A DNA stretch of 64,000 nt from Anodontia alba (taxonomy: Eukaryota > Mollusca > Bivalvia > Lucinida > Lucinidae), in assembly GCA_964016985.1 (NCBI GenBank), contig OZ024833.1:64063463-64127462 (forward strand). The letters run 5' to 3'. The position numbers and the translations under genes are program-made. Position 1 is the first letter of the stretch, and each line of letters begins with the position of its first letter. The notes beneath the pieces were generated by a model that was not told the DNA's origin, searched no databases, and saw only the letters and a list, made by a program, of their open reading frames with translations. Below, piece after piece: positions 11,743 to 23,302 of the stretch.

Positions 11743-11985
11743 TCAGCAGGCATATGACATTTATTCAACGTTGTATTAACGTCGATAAAACGTCATGAAT
11801 TTATACGTCACATTAACGCCCGTGCGACGTGATACCGTTAAAAAACGTCGCATTAACCCCAGCAGGCACATGACGTTTATACAACGTCGCCTCAACGTCG
11901 ATGCAACGTCATGACGTTGCATCGACGTTGAGCCGACGTTGTAAAAACGTCAAGTGTCCGCTGGGACGTCGATGTGTCCGCTGAG
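11743..11985. mobile_element. Fam-K hairpin element with a second copy nested in it
   Basis: The outer ends are CTCAGCAGGCATATGAC and TGTGTCCGCTGAG. Within it, 11859-11966 is another complete palindrome with ends CCAGCAGGCACATGACG and CAAGTGTCCGCTGG. Its arms, built of AACGTCGATGCAACGTCATG, are perfectly complementary at the centre. The arms consist of about 10-bp AACGTCGAT-like subrepeats. Confidence 0.8.
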
Positions 11986-12153
11986 CTATATCTGGTATCA
12001 AAGACGTCCATGTCTACAGCGGCAAGGGTGGACCACTGACCGAACCACCTGGAACTGCAGCCCGATCTGGTACGACGCGATAAAGTATCAATTTGCTTGA
12101 AACGCCACATAAGATGTCAATTGTACCGTCCCTAAACCACATACCAGTCAGCA

Positions 12154-12234
12154 TCCAGCTTAAATCTATACTTGAACGTTATCGGACGGACAGAAAGTCG
12201 AGTCCAATATATATTTAAGCAGAATGCTAGCTGG
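12154..12234. repeat. Fam-L hairpin
   Basis: The ends are CCAGCTTAAATC and GCAGAATGCTAGCTGG, with a GTTATCGGACGGACAG region at the centre. It is related to 30788-30893 and 53561-53682 and is more diverged. Confidence 0.6.
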
Positions 12235-12559
12235 AACATAGGCCCTTTGACACAAGTGTTTTGGCACCGTTCTGAAAGGACACCCTAGCCAAGTGCTCGT
12301 AATCGTGATTAATGGGGAATCGATGGCTGTTGTACTATCTCCACAATACCGACAGACAATTTCTTAAGTCCTTGTTTTTTTCTGACACATTATAAATTAA
12401 TGTAATTTGAAGGATGAATACATCTGTCTGATACCAACCAATCTATTGCCAAAACTACATAGAGTCTGATAGAGATAATTGTGCCAATGTTCTTTTTATA
12501 CCATGTACTATATATCTTGAGAATAAGACATGATCTGAAATAGAGCGTTTTCTTCGTTA

Positions 12560-12562
<3 letters not shown>

Positions 12563-12592
<30 letters not shown>
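12563..12592. repeat. (TG)n microsatellite
   Basis: About 15 TG dinucleotides, uninterrupted. Confidence 0.95.
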
Positions 12593-12596
<4 letters not shown>

Positions 12597-12885
12597 AACT
12601 TTTATCCGCGAACTATAATACATAGTTATATCGACCTTTTAAGCACTAAGCAAACATGTGGCAGGAGGTACACTTAAATTGATTTTAATTGCTCTAGCAA
12701 AATGAAGGACATCACCATCCAACAATGTAAAATTTTCAATATCAAAATCAAACTCATCCAGTTTGTAATAAATTTTAATAGAGGTAATGCCATTAGATAC
12801 TGGGAGCACATTCTTTCCTTTAAGAATAGCCCCTAATTTCGAAACGTGGGAGAATTTTTAGATTATTCCTGGGTGTGCGTAACAA

Positions 12886-13164
12886 CATTACGAAAACACG
12901 CCTATTCGAATACAATGAAAATTTCACCTCCAAAAACTGAAAATTTTCATATAAAAAACTCCGATATTTTTCTTATTTCTCCTCAAAACATAGATTGTGG
13001 CTACTCGTTAGAACCGCCTCGAGGAGGCGGTTCTAACGAGTACCCACAATCTATGTTTTTGAGCAGAAATAAGAAAAATAATGTATACTCCTGTAAACCC
13101 CAGTTTTACTATATAAAAGTGGGGTTTCAGGGGGCCAATATTATATAGGCATGTTTTCGTGATG
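12886..13164 (+). mobile_element. Fam-A hairpin MITE (A6)
   Basis: This full-length 279-bp copy runs from CATTACGAAAAC to TTTTCGTGATG, with a on both sides. The central palindrome is intact. A second hairpin, AAACCCCAGTTTTAC / AAAAGTGGGGTTT, lies in the right half. Confidence 0.93.
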
Positions 13165-13957
13165 ATAATTCTGTTCTGGTTACGCTACTGTGTAGGGTCA
13201 GCTTAGCATGAGATAATGAACTAAAATCGTACAAGATTTTATTTATAATATGTTTAGAACCAGAAGCTATAATAATTAAGTATTGAATTTCAGAGTTTGA
13301 GCTTGCACTGGTTGAGTGAAACCCGAAGGGCTCCCCGGAGACATGAAAAATAGTCTAATGTTTTTCATCATCCAGTGCAGGCTCAAAAGTTTAATCACAA
13401 TTCATATATTTATCTTTTATATTGTCAATACATTATCAGCTCTTACCTTACATTTAAATTCGCTTAGTTTCTTAATATTTGGAATTAAATTTCATTTGAC
13501 GGAGGTCTTGTAACAGCCCGGCGGCGGATTCCCCACGCGTAACAACTTGGAGATACGTGACCGACGTCACGCAAACGAATGTAAATAAAGAACATTACAG
13601 ACGGACGCTCACATCGCCCGTCCTTATGCGCGGCCTAGATCACATGATAGCTCAAGGTTTTGCATCGAGAAATGAACTGCAACAAGAATGACTGCTTTAT
13701 CGTAGACGATCAAATTTAAATGTAAATAGTTTGCCTTCTATACCCTAAGATTTCGAATAGACAGGTTTCAGGCAACAGAAAAGACTTCGCAGAATATGGC
13801 ATCTGATCACAGTGTATACAATTTGTCACTCATCCAGCAGTTCTTTGATACTACACGCTAAGCCCTGTCTGCAAAAGGTCTCATTTAACAGAAAGAATTT
13901 GCTTCTAATATCTTTCCTTTTAGAGCAGACTCCATTGGAAAGGGGACAGAATCAATT

Positions 13958-14436
13958 AACCCATTTATGCCTACAGTCTCATATAAAGGACATTGACAAA
14001 CAGTGTAGACCTAGATCAGACGCCGCAGAATGCGGCGTCTGATCAGGGTCTTCACAGTTTGCATTACATAAAGAAATTTCTATAACAACTGATAATACTG
14101 AAAAAAGAACAGACACCCCTGAAATTGGAAATGGGCTTGTCCAAAGAGAAAGATAGGGATTTTTTTTTTTTGATTTGGGTTTTACGGCCCTTTCAAGAAT
14201 ATTTCACTTATATCGAGCCGATCGTTCATCAAAGGTGGGCGAAAACCGGAGAACCCGGAGAAAAACCACCTGACCATCCGTAAGCAGAACTTGGCTTTCA
14301 CACATATGACCCGAGCGAGGCTCGAACCACAGCGGTGAGAAACCTAATGGATTAAGAGTCAACTCTCTTATCCACTAGGCTACGGGGGCCCGCCAGATAG
14401 AAGATTCCATTAGGCACAAATGGGTAAACCAATTAT
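13958..14436 (+). mobile_element. Fam-G MITE containing a SINE
   Basis: The left end is TTAACCCATTTATGCC and the right end AGGCACAAATGGGTAAA. The core hairpin is GACGCCGCAGAATGCGGCGTC. It is interrupted by a SINE at 14157-14394; without that insertion it is about 235 bp. Confidence 0.87.
14157..14394 (-). mobile_element. tRNA-derived SINE (tRNA-Lys-like head)
   Basis: Read on the minus strand, the head carries an A box (TAGCCTAGTGG, 14372-14382) and a B box (GGTTCGAGCC, 14319-14328). The segment between them, GACTCTTAATC, matches a tRNA-Lys(CUU) anticodon arm. The body contains TTCTCCGGGTTCTCCGGTTT, a motif resembling the conserved central domain of SINEs found across molluscs and other animals. 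The tail is A-rich. Target duplications AGATAG lie at 14151-14156 and 14395-14400. RNA polymerase III would transcribe it; it needs a LINE partner in trans. Confidence 0.88.
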
Positions 14437-15060
14437 TGTTTGACACTCTGTATTACACTAGGCCCAAAAATAAAGGTTCAGGCATTGCTCATAATAAGAA
14501 CAATGCATAGCTGAAATGTTAAAGAGTAATTTAGGCGTTATCTATGTCAGCATTTCTGGCATATCATGATTTGATTCATGCTTAGTAATATGGACAAGTG
14601 CTTAGTGGTTGAAAGCACTTTAGGCTCAAGAACCTGGAAACTATCATCATTCAGGGATATAGATATGGCTTGTACATGTATCATTTTAGGTAGAAATAAC
14701 ATTCTTAATTAAATTGTATTTAACTTATATGATCACATGTTTAACGGGCTAACATTAAGATCATCTCAGTGAGACAGTTTTAATGCAACCACATAGGAAG
14801 TGTTCGTGGAGAAACAGAAAATGGTTAAGTTATTTTCTGAATGTTCTTCTATTCCTGGGACCCAATCATATATATTTTTTTCCGAATTTCCCAATAACTG
14901 TGAATGAATATTAAGAGCTCGGGTCAAATCTGACCAACATTCGTATAATTCAACGCAGGTTTGAAAAAATAGAGCCGCAACATGACAAATAAAAAAAACA
15001 CACAAAAAAACAAACAAAAAAACTTCTGAAATGTGCGCAAAACAAAGACTCAAATCAGCC
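14437..15060. other. no recognisable feature
   Basis: AT-rich, with an A-rich run at 14990-15020. I found no gene or family match. Confidence 0.5.
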
Positions 15061-15139
15061 TGCGTTTCCAAGTAGTCTGATCAGCGTCTTCGTTGTCCAC
15101 ATAAAGAAAATTTAAATCCTTGGCTATCTAAAATGCACC

Positions 15140-15193
15140 AAGTGAAGATTCTGATCAGACTGCGCGAATGCGCAGTCTGATCTGAATCTTCGC
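15140..15193. repeat. J GC-rich hairpin
   Basis: A short palindrome: AGTGAAGATTCTGATCAGAC, a TGCGCGAATGCGCA tip, then the complement. The inner part matches the right inner arm of Fam-F. Confidence 0.75.
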
Positions 15194-15529
15194 TGGGCGA
15201 ACATATCAAAAGGTACGTTATTTGAGGCTGCAGTTTATTTTGTCGTTGACTGATTTGGCCGTCTATTCATGTTTGTTGAACGAGTCTAGCAGATTCCAAC
15301 ATCCATTTCAAATATCATTTGATTAAAAGTCTGTATGAAAGAAAACTGTCAGATTGGATTTTGTGGGACAGATAGCCTCGTGACACAATACAGATATATT
15401 TAAATTTCGTGTGAATGAAACCGAACTATTTCAATACTCAACTCCGGAAAATATGCGTTGAAGAAAGCTTTAAGTCTGATAAGGAGAAACATGTCAAGGC
15501 TGTGATTCATTGATGTCCATTCCTTTTAC

Positions 15530-15680
15530 CGAAATATCGGAGAAAACCTGGACGAAAAATACAGGATATATGTAATGTATTTACACGAAAAATAAATCCT
15601 TTTTATCTTTGTATGTTCACCGAAATATCGGAGAAAACCTGTACGAAAAATACCTGATATATTTAATGTATTTAAATGTA
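15530..15680. repeat. two direct repeats of about 60 bp
   Basis: ACCGAAATATCGGAGAAAAC, then CTGGACGAAAAATAC and TATATGTAATGTATTT, recurs about 89 bp downstream with few changes. The unit includes the small palindrome CCGAAATATCGG. Confidence 0.85.
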
Positions 15681-16307
15681 CACGGAACATAAATGTATGG
15701 TCATCCAGGGTAGCGTTCAGTAATGCAACGCGTTCGCGGACTTTCCTGAGCTGTTGTAAATTTTACGTTCAGTTTTTAACAGTTTTCGGCGGACGGTAGC
15801 GAGTATCCGCGAACAATACGAGCTGCCTTTGGCGCAACCAAATTGGCGGCACATGCCAATAAAATTCGAGTGTATGCGTGTTTGTAACAAAACTGTTGAG
15901 ATGTTTACTGTGTTGATAGCATTTATTCCATCCTATGTAAAATAAATAATTACTGATATAACTTATTCAGTCTCATACCAAGTCTCGTCGACGAGAATAA
16001 CGGCTACTTTCTAATTTGAGGTCACATAAGGCGGGTTTGCAATTAACCGTTTCGAAGATGCAAAGTAGTTTGCACAAAACATTCAAGAATGTTCTGCATT
16101 ACTGAATGCGGCCCCTGAAAGTCCTATATCACTGACAATAACCCTTCTAACGCAACACAGTAGGTCTAAATGACACGAAATACCATTACAAAACAGAACG
16201 GCAACGAAAGTATAATAAAGTCGAAGGTGAGCTGCAATAAAAATGCCGCCTAGGAACAGTTAACCATAGGGGCTTAAACTTGGTTGTACGAGTTTTATAA
16301 CCCTTGC

Positions 16308-16580
16308 CCTTAATCCATTTATGCCGGGTGGACTCTTCTACCACAACTATTTGGATTGGTCTATTCCAAAAGCAGGTTGTATTCCTGCTGAACCCGTATA
16401 TGTCCTGTCTTCACAAACAGTGTAGAGCCAGATCAGTTGGCTTCAGAAAGCCAACTGATATGGAATTGCACTGTTTGGCATTAAGTATGTGAATTTATAG
16501 CAATAATCTGGATCAAGTAATCTGATTGGCTGACAATTAGAAATGGGCGTGCCCTCTTAATTTATTCAGCATGACAAGGG
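16308..16580 (+). mobile_element. Fam-G MITE with an atypical hairpin tip
   Basis: The left end is TAATCCATTTATGCC. The stem base CAAACAGTGTAGAGCCAGAT is conserved. The apical palindrome is GTTGGCTTCAGAAAGCCAAC instead of the usual GACGCCGC type. The right end is degraded. Confidence 0.75.
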
Positions 16581-16656
16581 TAAACGGCTCCTCGCACTTC
16601 ATTTTAGTGTAGTTTACATGGTTCTTTGGGATTACTGAGCTTATTATACTGTATTT

Positions 16657-16935
16657 CATCACGAAAACATACCTATATAATTTTGACCCCCTTAAACCCC
16701 ACTTTTATATAGTAAAACTGGGGTTTACAGGGGTATACATTATTTTTCTTAGTTCTGCTCAAAAACATAGATTGTGGGTACTCGTTAGAACCGCCTCGCC
16801 GAGGCGGTTCTAACGAATACCCACAATCTATGTTTTGAGTAGAAATGTGAAAAAAAATTCGAATTGTTATCTGAAAACTTTCAGTTTCTGGTGGTGAAAG
16901 TTTCAATATATTTGAATAGGCGTGTTTTCGTAATG
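16657..16935 (-). mobile_element. Fam-A hairpin MITE (A7)
   Basis: This reverse-orientation, full-length 279-bp copy runs from CATCACGAAAACATACC to TTTTCGTAATG. The flanking bases t and g do not match. The central palindrome is nearly perfect. Confidence 0.93.
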
Positions 16936-17278
16936 GAAAATGCGGGGCCAAGATGTATGAACAGTATTACACGTTACAGTATTGTTCATGAACAAACTCA
17001 ATAAAACCGAGTTTACTATTTATTTCATTTGATATTCTTCTTGCTGCCAAGGGCTCCGTCCCGTCAGAATCTATTCATGTACATGCACAAAAGTGATATC
17101 ATAGTAAGCGCACTGCCTTCCTTTGACATTGCGTTGCACCAAACTAGTAGAGTTCTTTCCCTTGTTGTCTATATCACGGGTTGTGCAATCTTAATGTTTT
17201 TCATTGCTCCAGATGTACTTAAAGAAAGACTGGCCCAATGGCATTTGCCATGGACTGCTTAACATTATAGCCAAGTAC

Positions 17279-17364
17279 AGTATTAGCTTTCACAAAATGC
17301 TTGATTTATGCTTAGCACACTTTGTGTGCGAAGTTTAGACCAAGCTTTTTGTGAAAGCTAATAC
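17279..17364. repeat. hairpin of about 86 bp
   Basis: AGTATTAGCTTTCACAAA pairs with TTTGTGAAAGCTAATACT, with an inner GCTTAGCACACTTTGTGTGC stem. Only one copy was seen. Confidence 0.75.
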
Positions 17365-17648
17365 TTGTAACCTCAATCTCAGAACAATGGATACATAAAG
17401 CTAAACAATTCAAAATATTTAGACGTAAACGTCTATATAAGTACGTTTATGTTTACATAGAGATATGGAACAAGGGTATGCTAAAGTTTAATAAATTTTC
17501 AATGTAATAGGTAAAAAAAAAAAAACAAAAAAAAAAAAAAACAATGTGATTCTTTAATGTTTGCTTTTATTATGCTTTATGCAATTTCTTGATTGAAATG
17601 AAAATAAAATAGACATTAATCTGCTGATAACACAGTTTGTTTTACGAT

Positions 17649-17697
17649 TTTTATATTTGCCGGGATCGTCACAAACCGACGCCCGGCAAATATAAAA
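17649..17697. repeat. short inverted repeat
   Basis: TTTATATTTGCCGGG pairs with CCCGGCAAATATAAA around a 19-nt spacer. Confidence 0.75.
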
Positions 17698-17699
17698 CG

Positions 17700-18712
17700 T
17701 GCTTAGTGAACTAATCGAATAGTCTACCATATGTAAAAATCCAAAGCTATATTAAGAGACCGGCGCTATTCGCGCGCCGGTCAGTGAATGATGCCCATGT
17801 TCGTATAAGCACGAACGCAAATGTTTATATGCGAACGAAGTACAGCATAAATCTGGCGTGCCTTTGCTTCGTCGATTGCGCTAATTCGACGCATTTTATC
17901 GAATTCTGCGAAACTTTCTTTTTTCATTAATTCTTTACGTTTACTTCTAAACTGTAAAAGCATTTTTAATTTAATATGTTGCTGTCTGTTGCTATTGAAA
18001 GATGGATGAAATTTATTTAACAATAATACTACCACCTCTTCAGACAAACCTTACTTATTACGTTTGTTACCAAATCTGAAAAATACTGGTACTTAGATTT
18101 AATCTGAGAGTGTCTGTTCTAGAAAAGAACATTAAATATTTTGTTTTATTTCCGTGAGTTTAAGTGGTCTGTTTTGTGATTTGATGAGGGAGTATCCGAC
18201 TGTGTCATATCCTTATTTTCAATCTCTACTTGATACTGAAATATAGTAGAAAAAAATGAAATAAGCCATATACGGTATGCTTACAAAATATGGGCTAATA
18301 TTCCCTTTAAGCGCATTAACGCGGACATGAAGAGTGAGCAAATGCCTGCGATAGACAGCAATTTGATATTGTGAAGTACGGCCGACATTTCGTTTTGGTC
18401 ACCACCGAGCACTAACACCAACTTAGGTTAAGAGAATTGCCACGACTTGTCTTCGGAAGAAGAAGGCATTTAGTGAGTTGTAAACGACCAACACGGTGCA
18501 TTTGCTGAAGGATAATTAGGTAAAATGCGGAAAAAACGCAGAGTCACCTTAGTGTATGTATTTTTACTAATGTATTTTCCAAATGGGTACATAAAGTTCT
18601 TTTGAGGACAATATTCACACATTATTATTTAACATACAATTTGTTAGAAATCGATTTAGCTTGGTAGAGCATTTCCTATAGGTCTCCATGTCGGCTTGAA
18701 GACGCTTTGGAT
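17700..18712. other. no recognisable feature
   Basis: This contains a short GC-rich inverted repeat CCGGCGC...GCGCCGG at 17760-17782. The open frame at 17781-18047 (minus) has no recognisable motif, and I do not call it a gene. Confidence 0.45.
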
Positions 18713-18991
18713 CATCACGAAAACATACCTATATAATTTTGACCCCCTCAAACCCCATTTTGATATAGTAGATCTGGGGTTTACAGGGGTATATATTATT
18801 TTTCTTATTTCTGCTCAAAATATAGATTGTGGGTACTCATTAGAACCGCCTCTACGAGGCGGTTCTAACGAGTACCACAATCTATGTTTGAGCAGAAATA
18901 TGAAAAATATCAGATTTTCTTTTTATCTGAAACTCTTCATTTTTTGGTGCTGAAATTTTCAGTATATTTGAATAGATGTGTTTTCGTAATG
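18713..18991 (-). mobile_element. Fam-A hairpin MITE (A8)
   Basis: A reverse-orientation 279-bp copy from CATCACGAAAACATACC to TTTTCGTAATG, with t on both sides. Confidence 0.93.
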
Positions 18992-19309
18992 TTGTTTACT
19001 ACCCACAGGTTGCACAGTGACTGAGGCTGTGAGCAGACTGAGAGTACCAAAATCGTATGGAGTTCTTTTTTGTTTATTTTGCACACGTTCTTAGGCTGTT
19101 TTTCTCTTGGCAAATATTAATTAGTTCTTGCAGTATTAAATTTTACCGAAATCATTAATCAAACATTGACAAGAAAAGCTTATTTAATGACGATATTTGC
19201 TTGGTTATCAGTCGTCTATAATCCGTGCCACAAACCCTATTTTCTATATTTTTTGCAAGATTTTCTGCTACTGATTAACATTGTAACCATTAAAATACTG
19301 TTCCGTAGT

Positions 19310-19460
19310 TTCGTTTAAGGGGAACTTGAAACACTTTCAAGCGGGTCAACTCTGTCAAAATGGTTTACCGCCCTTCTTGAAAGCAATTTACTTTAAAAGG
19401 AACAAACCAAAAATGCTCCTAGGAGAGCACATTCTTTCCTTTTAAAATACTCATTTCAGA
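19310..19460 (+). repeat. Fam-H repeat
   Basis: It reads AAGGGGAACTTGAAACACTT, TCAACTCTGTCAAAATGG and GCTCCTAGGAGAGCACATTC, colinear with the other Fam-H copies. It may be a MITE; its ends are not well defined. Confidence 0.6.
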
Positions 19461-19518
19461 AATGAATCTGTGTACAGGAAAGTCAACAGTAAATCATGCA
19501 AGTTGCCTTTCTTGCACA

Positions 19519-19861
19519 AAAAAAAAAAAAAAAAAAAAAAATGGCAGAAAGTTTGCCAAATGCCCACGGTGTATCCAATTCCCCTAACTGATCCAGGTTA
19601 ATATCAAACTGATAAACTAACACCGTATTTATGGCTCATAATCAACCGTACCAGCAGTTTTTTTTTTTTTTTTTTTGTTTTTTTTTTTCAATCAATAGAA
19701 ACACCAACAGGTTTGACTAATACTGAACTCGTGTGTGCTAGTATTCCAAACATGTCATTCCTTTTTTCCTTGCTTATATTATACCAGTATATTGAAAAGT
19801 TTGCACTGTTACGGACCAGAAATTCTTTTCTATCTTTTTTTTTTTTTTTTTTTTTTTTTTC
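19519..19861. repeat. cluster of homopolymer runs
   Basis: A run of A at about 19519-19541 and runs of T at about 19659-19690 and 19837-19861, each over 20 bp. They may be SINE or LINE tails, but no element body is visible. Sequencing error in the run lengths is possible. Confidence 0.85.
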
Positions 19862-20007
19862 TATTGCGTTTATGTAAAGCGACTGTTTCCACCATTGTGT
19901 CTTTAAATGAATGAATTTTAATGCTGCAGGTAGATCAACCAATGCTGTTATAACTTGTGCCCAATGCTTTGTTTAGCATGCAATAAAATACGATTAATCT
20001 TTTCCTA

Positions 20008-20200
20008 AGGGGAATGAATGAATACACTTTCAGAAGAGAAACAACTCTGTCACATCTTTTTTGCCTCCCTTCGGATTCCTGAAAAATGTAGCTACGCTAA
20101 AAGTAAAGAATTTCCTTGGGAGTGCAAATTCTTAAGACTTTCCTTTTGGCATAAAACATCTTTTAGAAGATTACTGGTGTACTTGACAACAAATAGGATA
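20008..20200 (+). repeat. Fam-H repeat
   Basis: It reads GGGGAATGAATGAATACACT, TTCAGAAGAGAAACAACTCT, then CTTTCCTTTTGGC. It aligns with the copies at 42.3, 46.6 and 55.3 kb. Confidence 0.65.
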
Positions 20201-20309
20201 TATGTTATATAAATGAAGATATCAAAAAAATGCTATATTCCCGAGGCACCAAAAGAAGAAGAGATAATGGAAAAAAAAACTATGAAAAAAAAATAAAACA
20301 CAAAAATAT

Positions 20310-20456
20310 CATTACGAACACACGCCTATTCAAATATACTGAGAATTTTAACACCAAAAAGAAGAAAACTTTCAGATGAAAAATTCTGGTAGTTTTCATA
20401 TTTCTGCTCAAAACATAGATTTTGGGTACTTGTTATGTAAGCGTGTTTTCGTGATG
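20310..20456 (+). mobile_element. Fam-A MITE, internally deleted (A9)
   Basis: Both ends are present (CATTACGAACAC and TTTTCGTGATG). The right arm of the palindrome and most of the right half are missing, leaving 147 bp. The break lies just after GGGTACTTGTTA, within the hairpin stem. Confidence 0.88.
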
Positions 20457-20530
20457 GAAACCACAGACGTACGAACAAAGAAGAATTGCTACAGATGAAC
20501 CGCGACTGGAAAGGTCTGCAGAAAGTAGGA

Positions 20531-20809
20531 CATCACAAAAACATACCTATATAATTTTGAACCCCTAAACCCCACTTTTACATTGTAAAACTGGGGTTTA
20601 CAGGGGTATACATTATTTTTCTTTTTCTGCATCCTCAAAACATTGATTGTTGGTACTCGTTAGAACCGCCTCGATGAGGCGGTTCTAACGAGTACACACA
20701 GTCTATGTTTTGAGCAGAAATGTGAAAAATATCAGAATTTTTATCTGAAAATTTTCATTTTTTGGCGGTAAAATTTTCAGTATATTTGAATAGGCTTGTT
20801 TTCGTAATG
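20531..20809 (-). mobile_element. Fam-A hairpin MITE (A10)
   Basis: A reverse-orientation 279-bp copy from CATCACAAAAACATACC to TTTTCGTAATG, with a on both sides. It lies 75 bp from A9. Confidence 0.92.
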
Positions 20810-21071
20810 AAGTCCCTTGTAAAAAGGGTTGGAAATCTATCAAGTGCACCATTTCCCATTAAAATACTCTGATTTCATATTTCCGCTGTAATCCGCTGTG
20901 ATTCAATATATTTGAGCTGTCTCGAGTCTGACCACAAGAAACCATAGGTGAGAGACTATAGGGACTACTTTCGAGACACTTTTAGATAAAAATGCTAATG
21001 TGTGTCAAATAGAATTTGCTTTAACCACCATATCAGTCACAACGTCAGAACCCGTTCCTTCGGGTAAGTAC

Positions 21072-21130
21072 GCCCAGAGACGATTCAGATCAGCCTGCGC
21101 ATTCGCGCAGTCTGATCAGATTTTTCGCTG
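21072..21130. repeat. J GC-rich hairpin
   Basis: Left arm CCCAGAGACGATTCAGATCA, tip GCCTGCGCATTCGCGCAG, then the complement ending TTCGCTGG. It lies just left of Fam-A copy A11. Confidence 0.75.
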
Positions 21131-21146
21131 GACGATTTTTTGGATA

Positions 21147-21440
21147 CATCACGAAAACACGCCTTTATAATATTGACCCCCTAAACCCCACCTATTCAAA
21201 ATAATTCGTATAGTAAAACTAGGGTTTACAGGGTATACATTATTTTTCCTATTTTGCTAAAAAACAACAGAATTTGTGGGTATTCATTGGAACCGCCTCG
21301 CCGAGGCGGTTCTAACGAGTACCCACACTCTATGTTTTGAGCAGAAATATGAAAAATATAACATTTTTTATGTGAAAAATTTCCTTTTTAGATTGTAAAA
21401 TTTTAATATACAGTATTTGAATAGGCGTGCTTTCGTAATG
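21147..21440 (-). mobile_element. Fam-A hairpin MITE (A11)
   Basis: A reverse-orientation copy from CATCACGAAAACACGCC to CTTTCGTAATG. The flanking bases a and g do not match. An extra CCTATTCAAAATAATTCG lies near the left end. Confidence 0.9.
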
Positions 21441-21465
21441 GCCAAGGATGCAGAGTGTCTTCATG

Positions 21466-21526
21466 CAGACTACGAAGATCCTGATCAGACTGCGCGGATG
21501 CGCAGGCTGATCTGAGTCCTTGGGGG
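21466..21526. repeat. J GC-rich hairpin
   Basis: CTACGAAGATCCTGATCAGA with tip TGCGCGGATGCGCAG, then the imperfect complement. It is immediately right of A11. Confidence 0.72.
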
Positions 21527-22108
21527 CCTATGTCAGAAGGCATACGATTTCCCACGTTTAGGCTCATATATGTTATTTTCTTGCACCTCATCATTTGGAG
21601 AAGACGAGCTCTGTTTTCATATTATTAAAGCAACAAACGTGTCGATAATGCTTAAACCGTTCTGTCCTTATGGTCCGTACATTTAGGTAATGGTATGTGC
21701 ACTGAAAGTAAACAACAACGTCTACAAAAATAAGTGAAGACATAAAATAAACCGATAAAATAATCATAAATACGTTCAAAATATTAAAGAATATGTTTAA
21801 GTACGAGTTTTGTTTGATCATTTGTAAATTTTACGGCAATTGGCGGTTGGCCCTATGATTGTTAGGGACGATAAATGCCATTTTAAGAATTGAGATGTTT
21901 GCTTACTTGTTGACTGATACTCCGGAAGTTGTTTATTAGCTAAATCTACAAAGAAACCAAGTTATTATATCTGATACATTGTAATGACAATAAAAAGCGA
22001 CATCAAATACTTCTTATGCAACCAGTCGACAACATTTATAACTATCCTATACAATTACATGTATGCAATGTTTAAATAGTAAATTGATGAATCGCTATTT
22101 CCGTTTAT
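21527..22108. other. no recognisable feature
   Basis: AT-rich sequence without gene, hairpin or family match. Confidence 0.5.
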
Positions 22109-22262
22109 AAACCCCACTTTTATATACGAGGCGGTTCTAACGAGTACCCACAATCTATGTTTTGAGCAGAAATATGAAAAATATCAGAATTCTTGTCTGA
22201 AAATTTTCCTTTTTCTGGTTGTAAAATTTTCAATATATTCGAATAGGCGTGTTTTCGTAATG
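22109..22262 (-). mobile_element. Fam-A MITE, left part lost (A12)
   Basis: It starts at AAACCCCACTTTTATATA and jumps directly to the palindrome's right arm (CGAGGCGGTTCTAACGAG). It then runs to TTTTCGTAATG. The left end and left hairpin arm are deleted. Confidence 0.85.
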
Positions 22263-22298
22263 CTGTATAAAGTGGTGAACTGGGAGGCACTGATACCT

Positions 22299-22540
22299 GG
22301 GCCCGGTTGTTTAAAGCGTCGTTAGCTTAACGAGCTCGTTAAGGGTCATTTCGCTAACTCTTTTAGCAGATTTAATACACAATTTTCTGATATTTTTTGC
22401 TGAAAAAATGTGAGTAGCTTTTGCACTGCAAAAGCTACTCACATTTTTTCAGCAAAAAATTTCAACATATACGCGTATCACTCTAAATTTTAACGAATCG
22501 TTAACTAACGACATCGTTAGCTTTGAACAACTGGGCCCTG
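22299..22540 (+). mobile_element. Fam-D hairpin MITE (D2)
   Basis: The ends are GGGCCCGGTTGTTTAAAGCG and TTTGAACAACTGGGCCC. The central palindrome with arms TTTTTTGCTGAAAAAATGTG and GAGTAGCTTTTGC is intact. Confidence 0.9.
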
Positions 22541-22815
22541 AATTTTTAAAAATGAAGTACTGATTTATACGCATATGTTTCAAACCTAACAAAAAGAACT
22601 GCAAGAGAAACACGACCTTGGAACAGTAAAAAGAAACATAAATGATGTTTATTGTTTTATTATTATTATTATTATTATGTCCGAGAAAGGGTGTCCTAAC
22701 TCAACCGTGGATCAAAAGAAAACGTATCAATTAATCGGTCACATAATGATACAGCAAAGATGAAGTTATGACTATAAACCAAAATTCATAGCAAAATGAA
22801 AACTACTAGTAGAAC

Positions 22816-23055
22816 TGAGCCAGCGCACGACAGAACCTACAATAAGATCTGTGTGACCAGCAAAGACTCAGATCAGCCTGTACATTCACCCAGAATGGCA
22901 AGGGTTCTGCTTTATCAAATTCTGGATAGTCTGGAGACTGTAGAAGGCAAATATGATCAGCGAAGACTCTGATCAGACTGCGCGGATGCGCAGGCTGATT
23001 TGAGTCTTCGCTGGTCGCACAAGGTTTATTGTAGGTTTTGTCGTGCTCTGACTCA
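22816..23055 (+). mobile_element. Fam-F long-TIR MITE (F1)
   Basis: The ends TGAGCCAGCGCACGAC and the inverted GTCGTGCTCTGACTCA begin repeats of about 60 bp. These include CCTACAATAAGA and ACTCAGATCAGCCTG. The inner right hairpin is GACTGCGCGGATGCGCAGGC. The minus-strand 95-codon frame across it is spurious. Confidence 0.85.
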
Positions 23056-23302
23056 AATGTTAGAACGTCTAATACAAGTGCAAAGACATACAATTAGGCG
23101 GTCGTTATCGAGAGGATACGAATGTCGGTGATGTCTACAATACACATATATATGCATACGTCTGATTTAAGTCTAAAGAAGGTCGCTATCGTCTGCATAC
23201 GACTGTCGGATTAATACAATATTTCGAATTCTAAAACAGCAGCAAAAATCTTTGTTTTCGTAATACACCTAAGTCGTAAGGTACATGATATTAAGATGAA
23301 CT

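Noticed and set aside
14300..14400. Functional tRNA-Lys gene
   Set aside because: A and B boxes are present, but the arms pair poorly, the acceptor stem is not closed, and a SINE body and target duplications follow.
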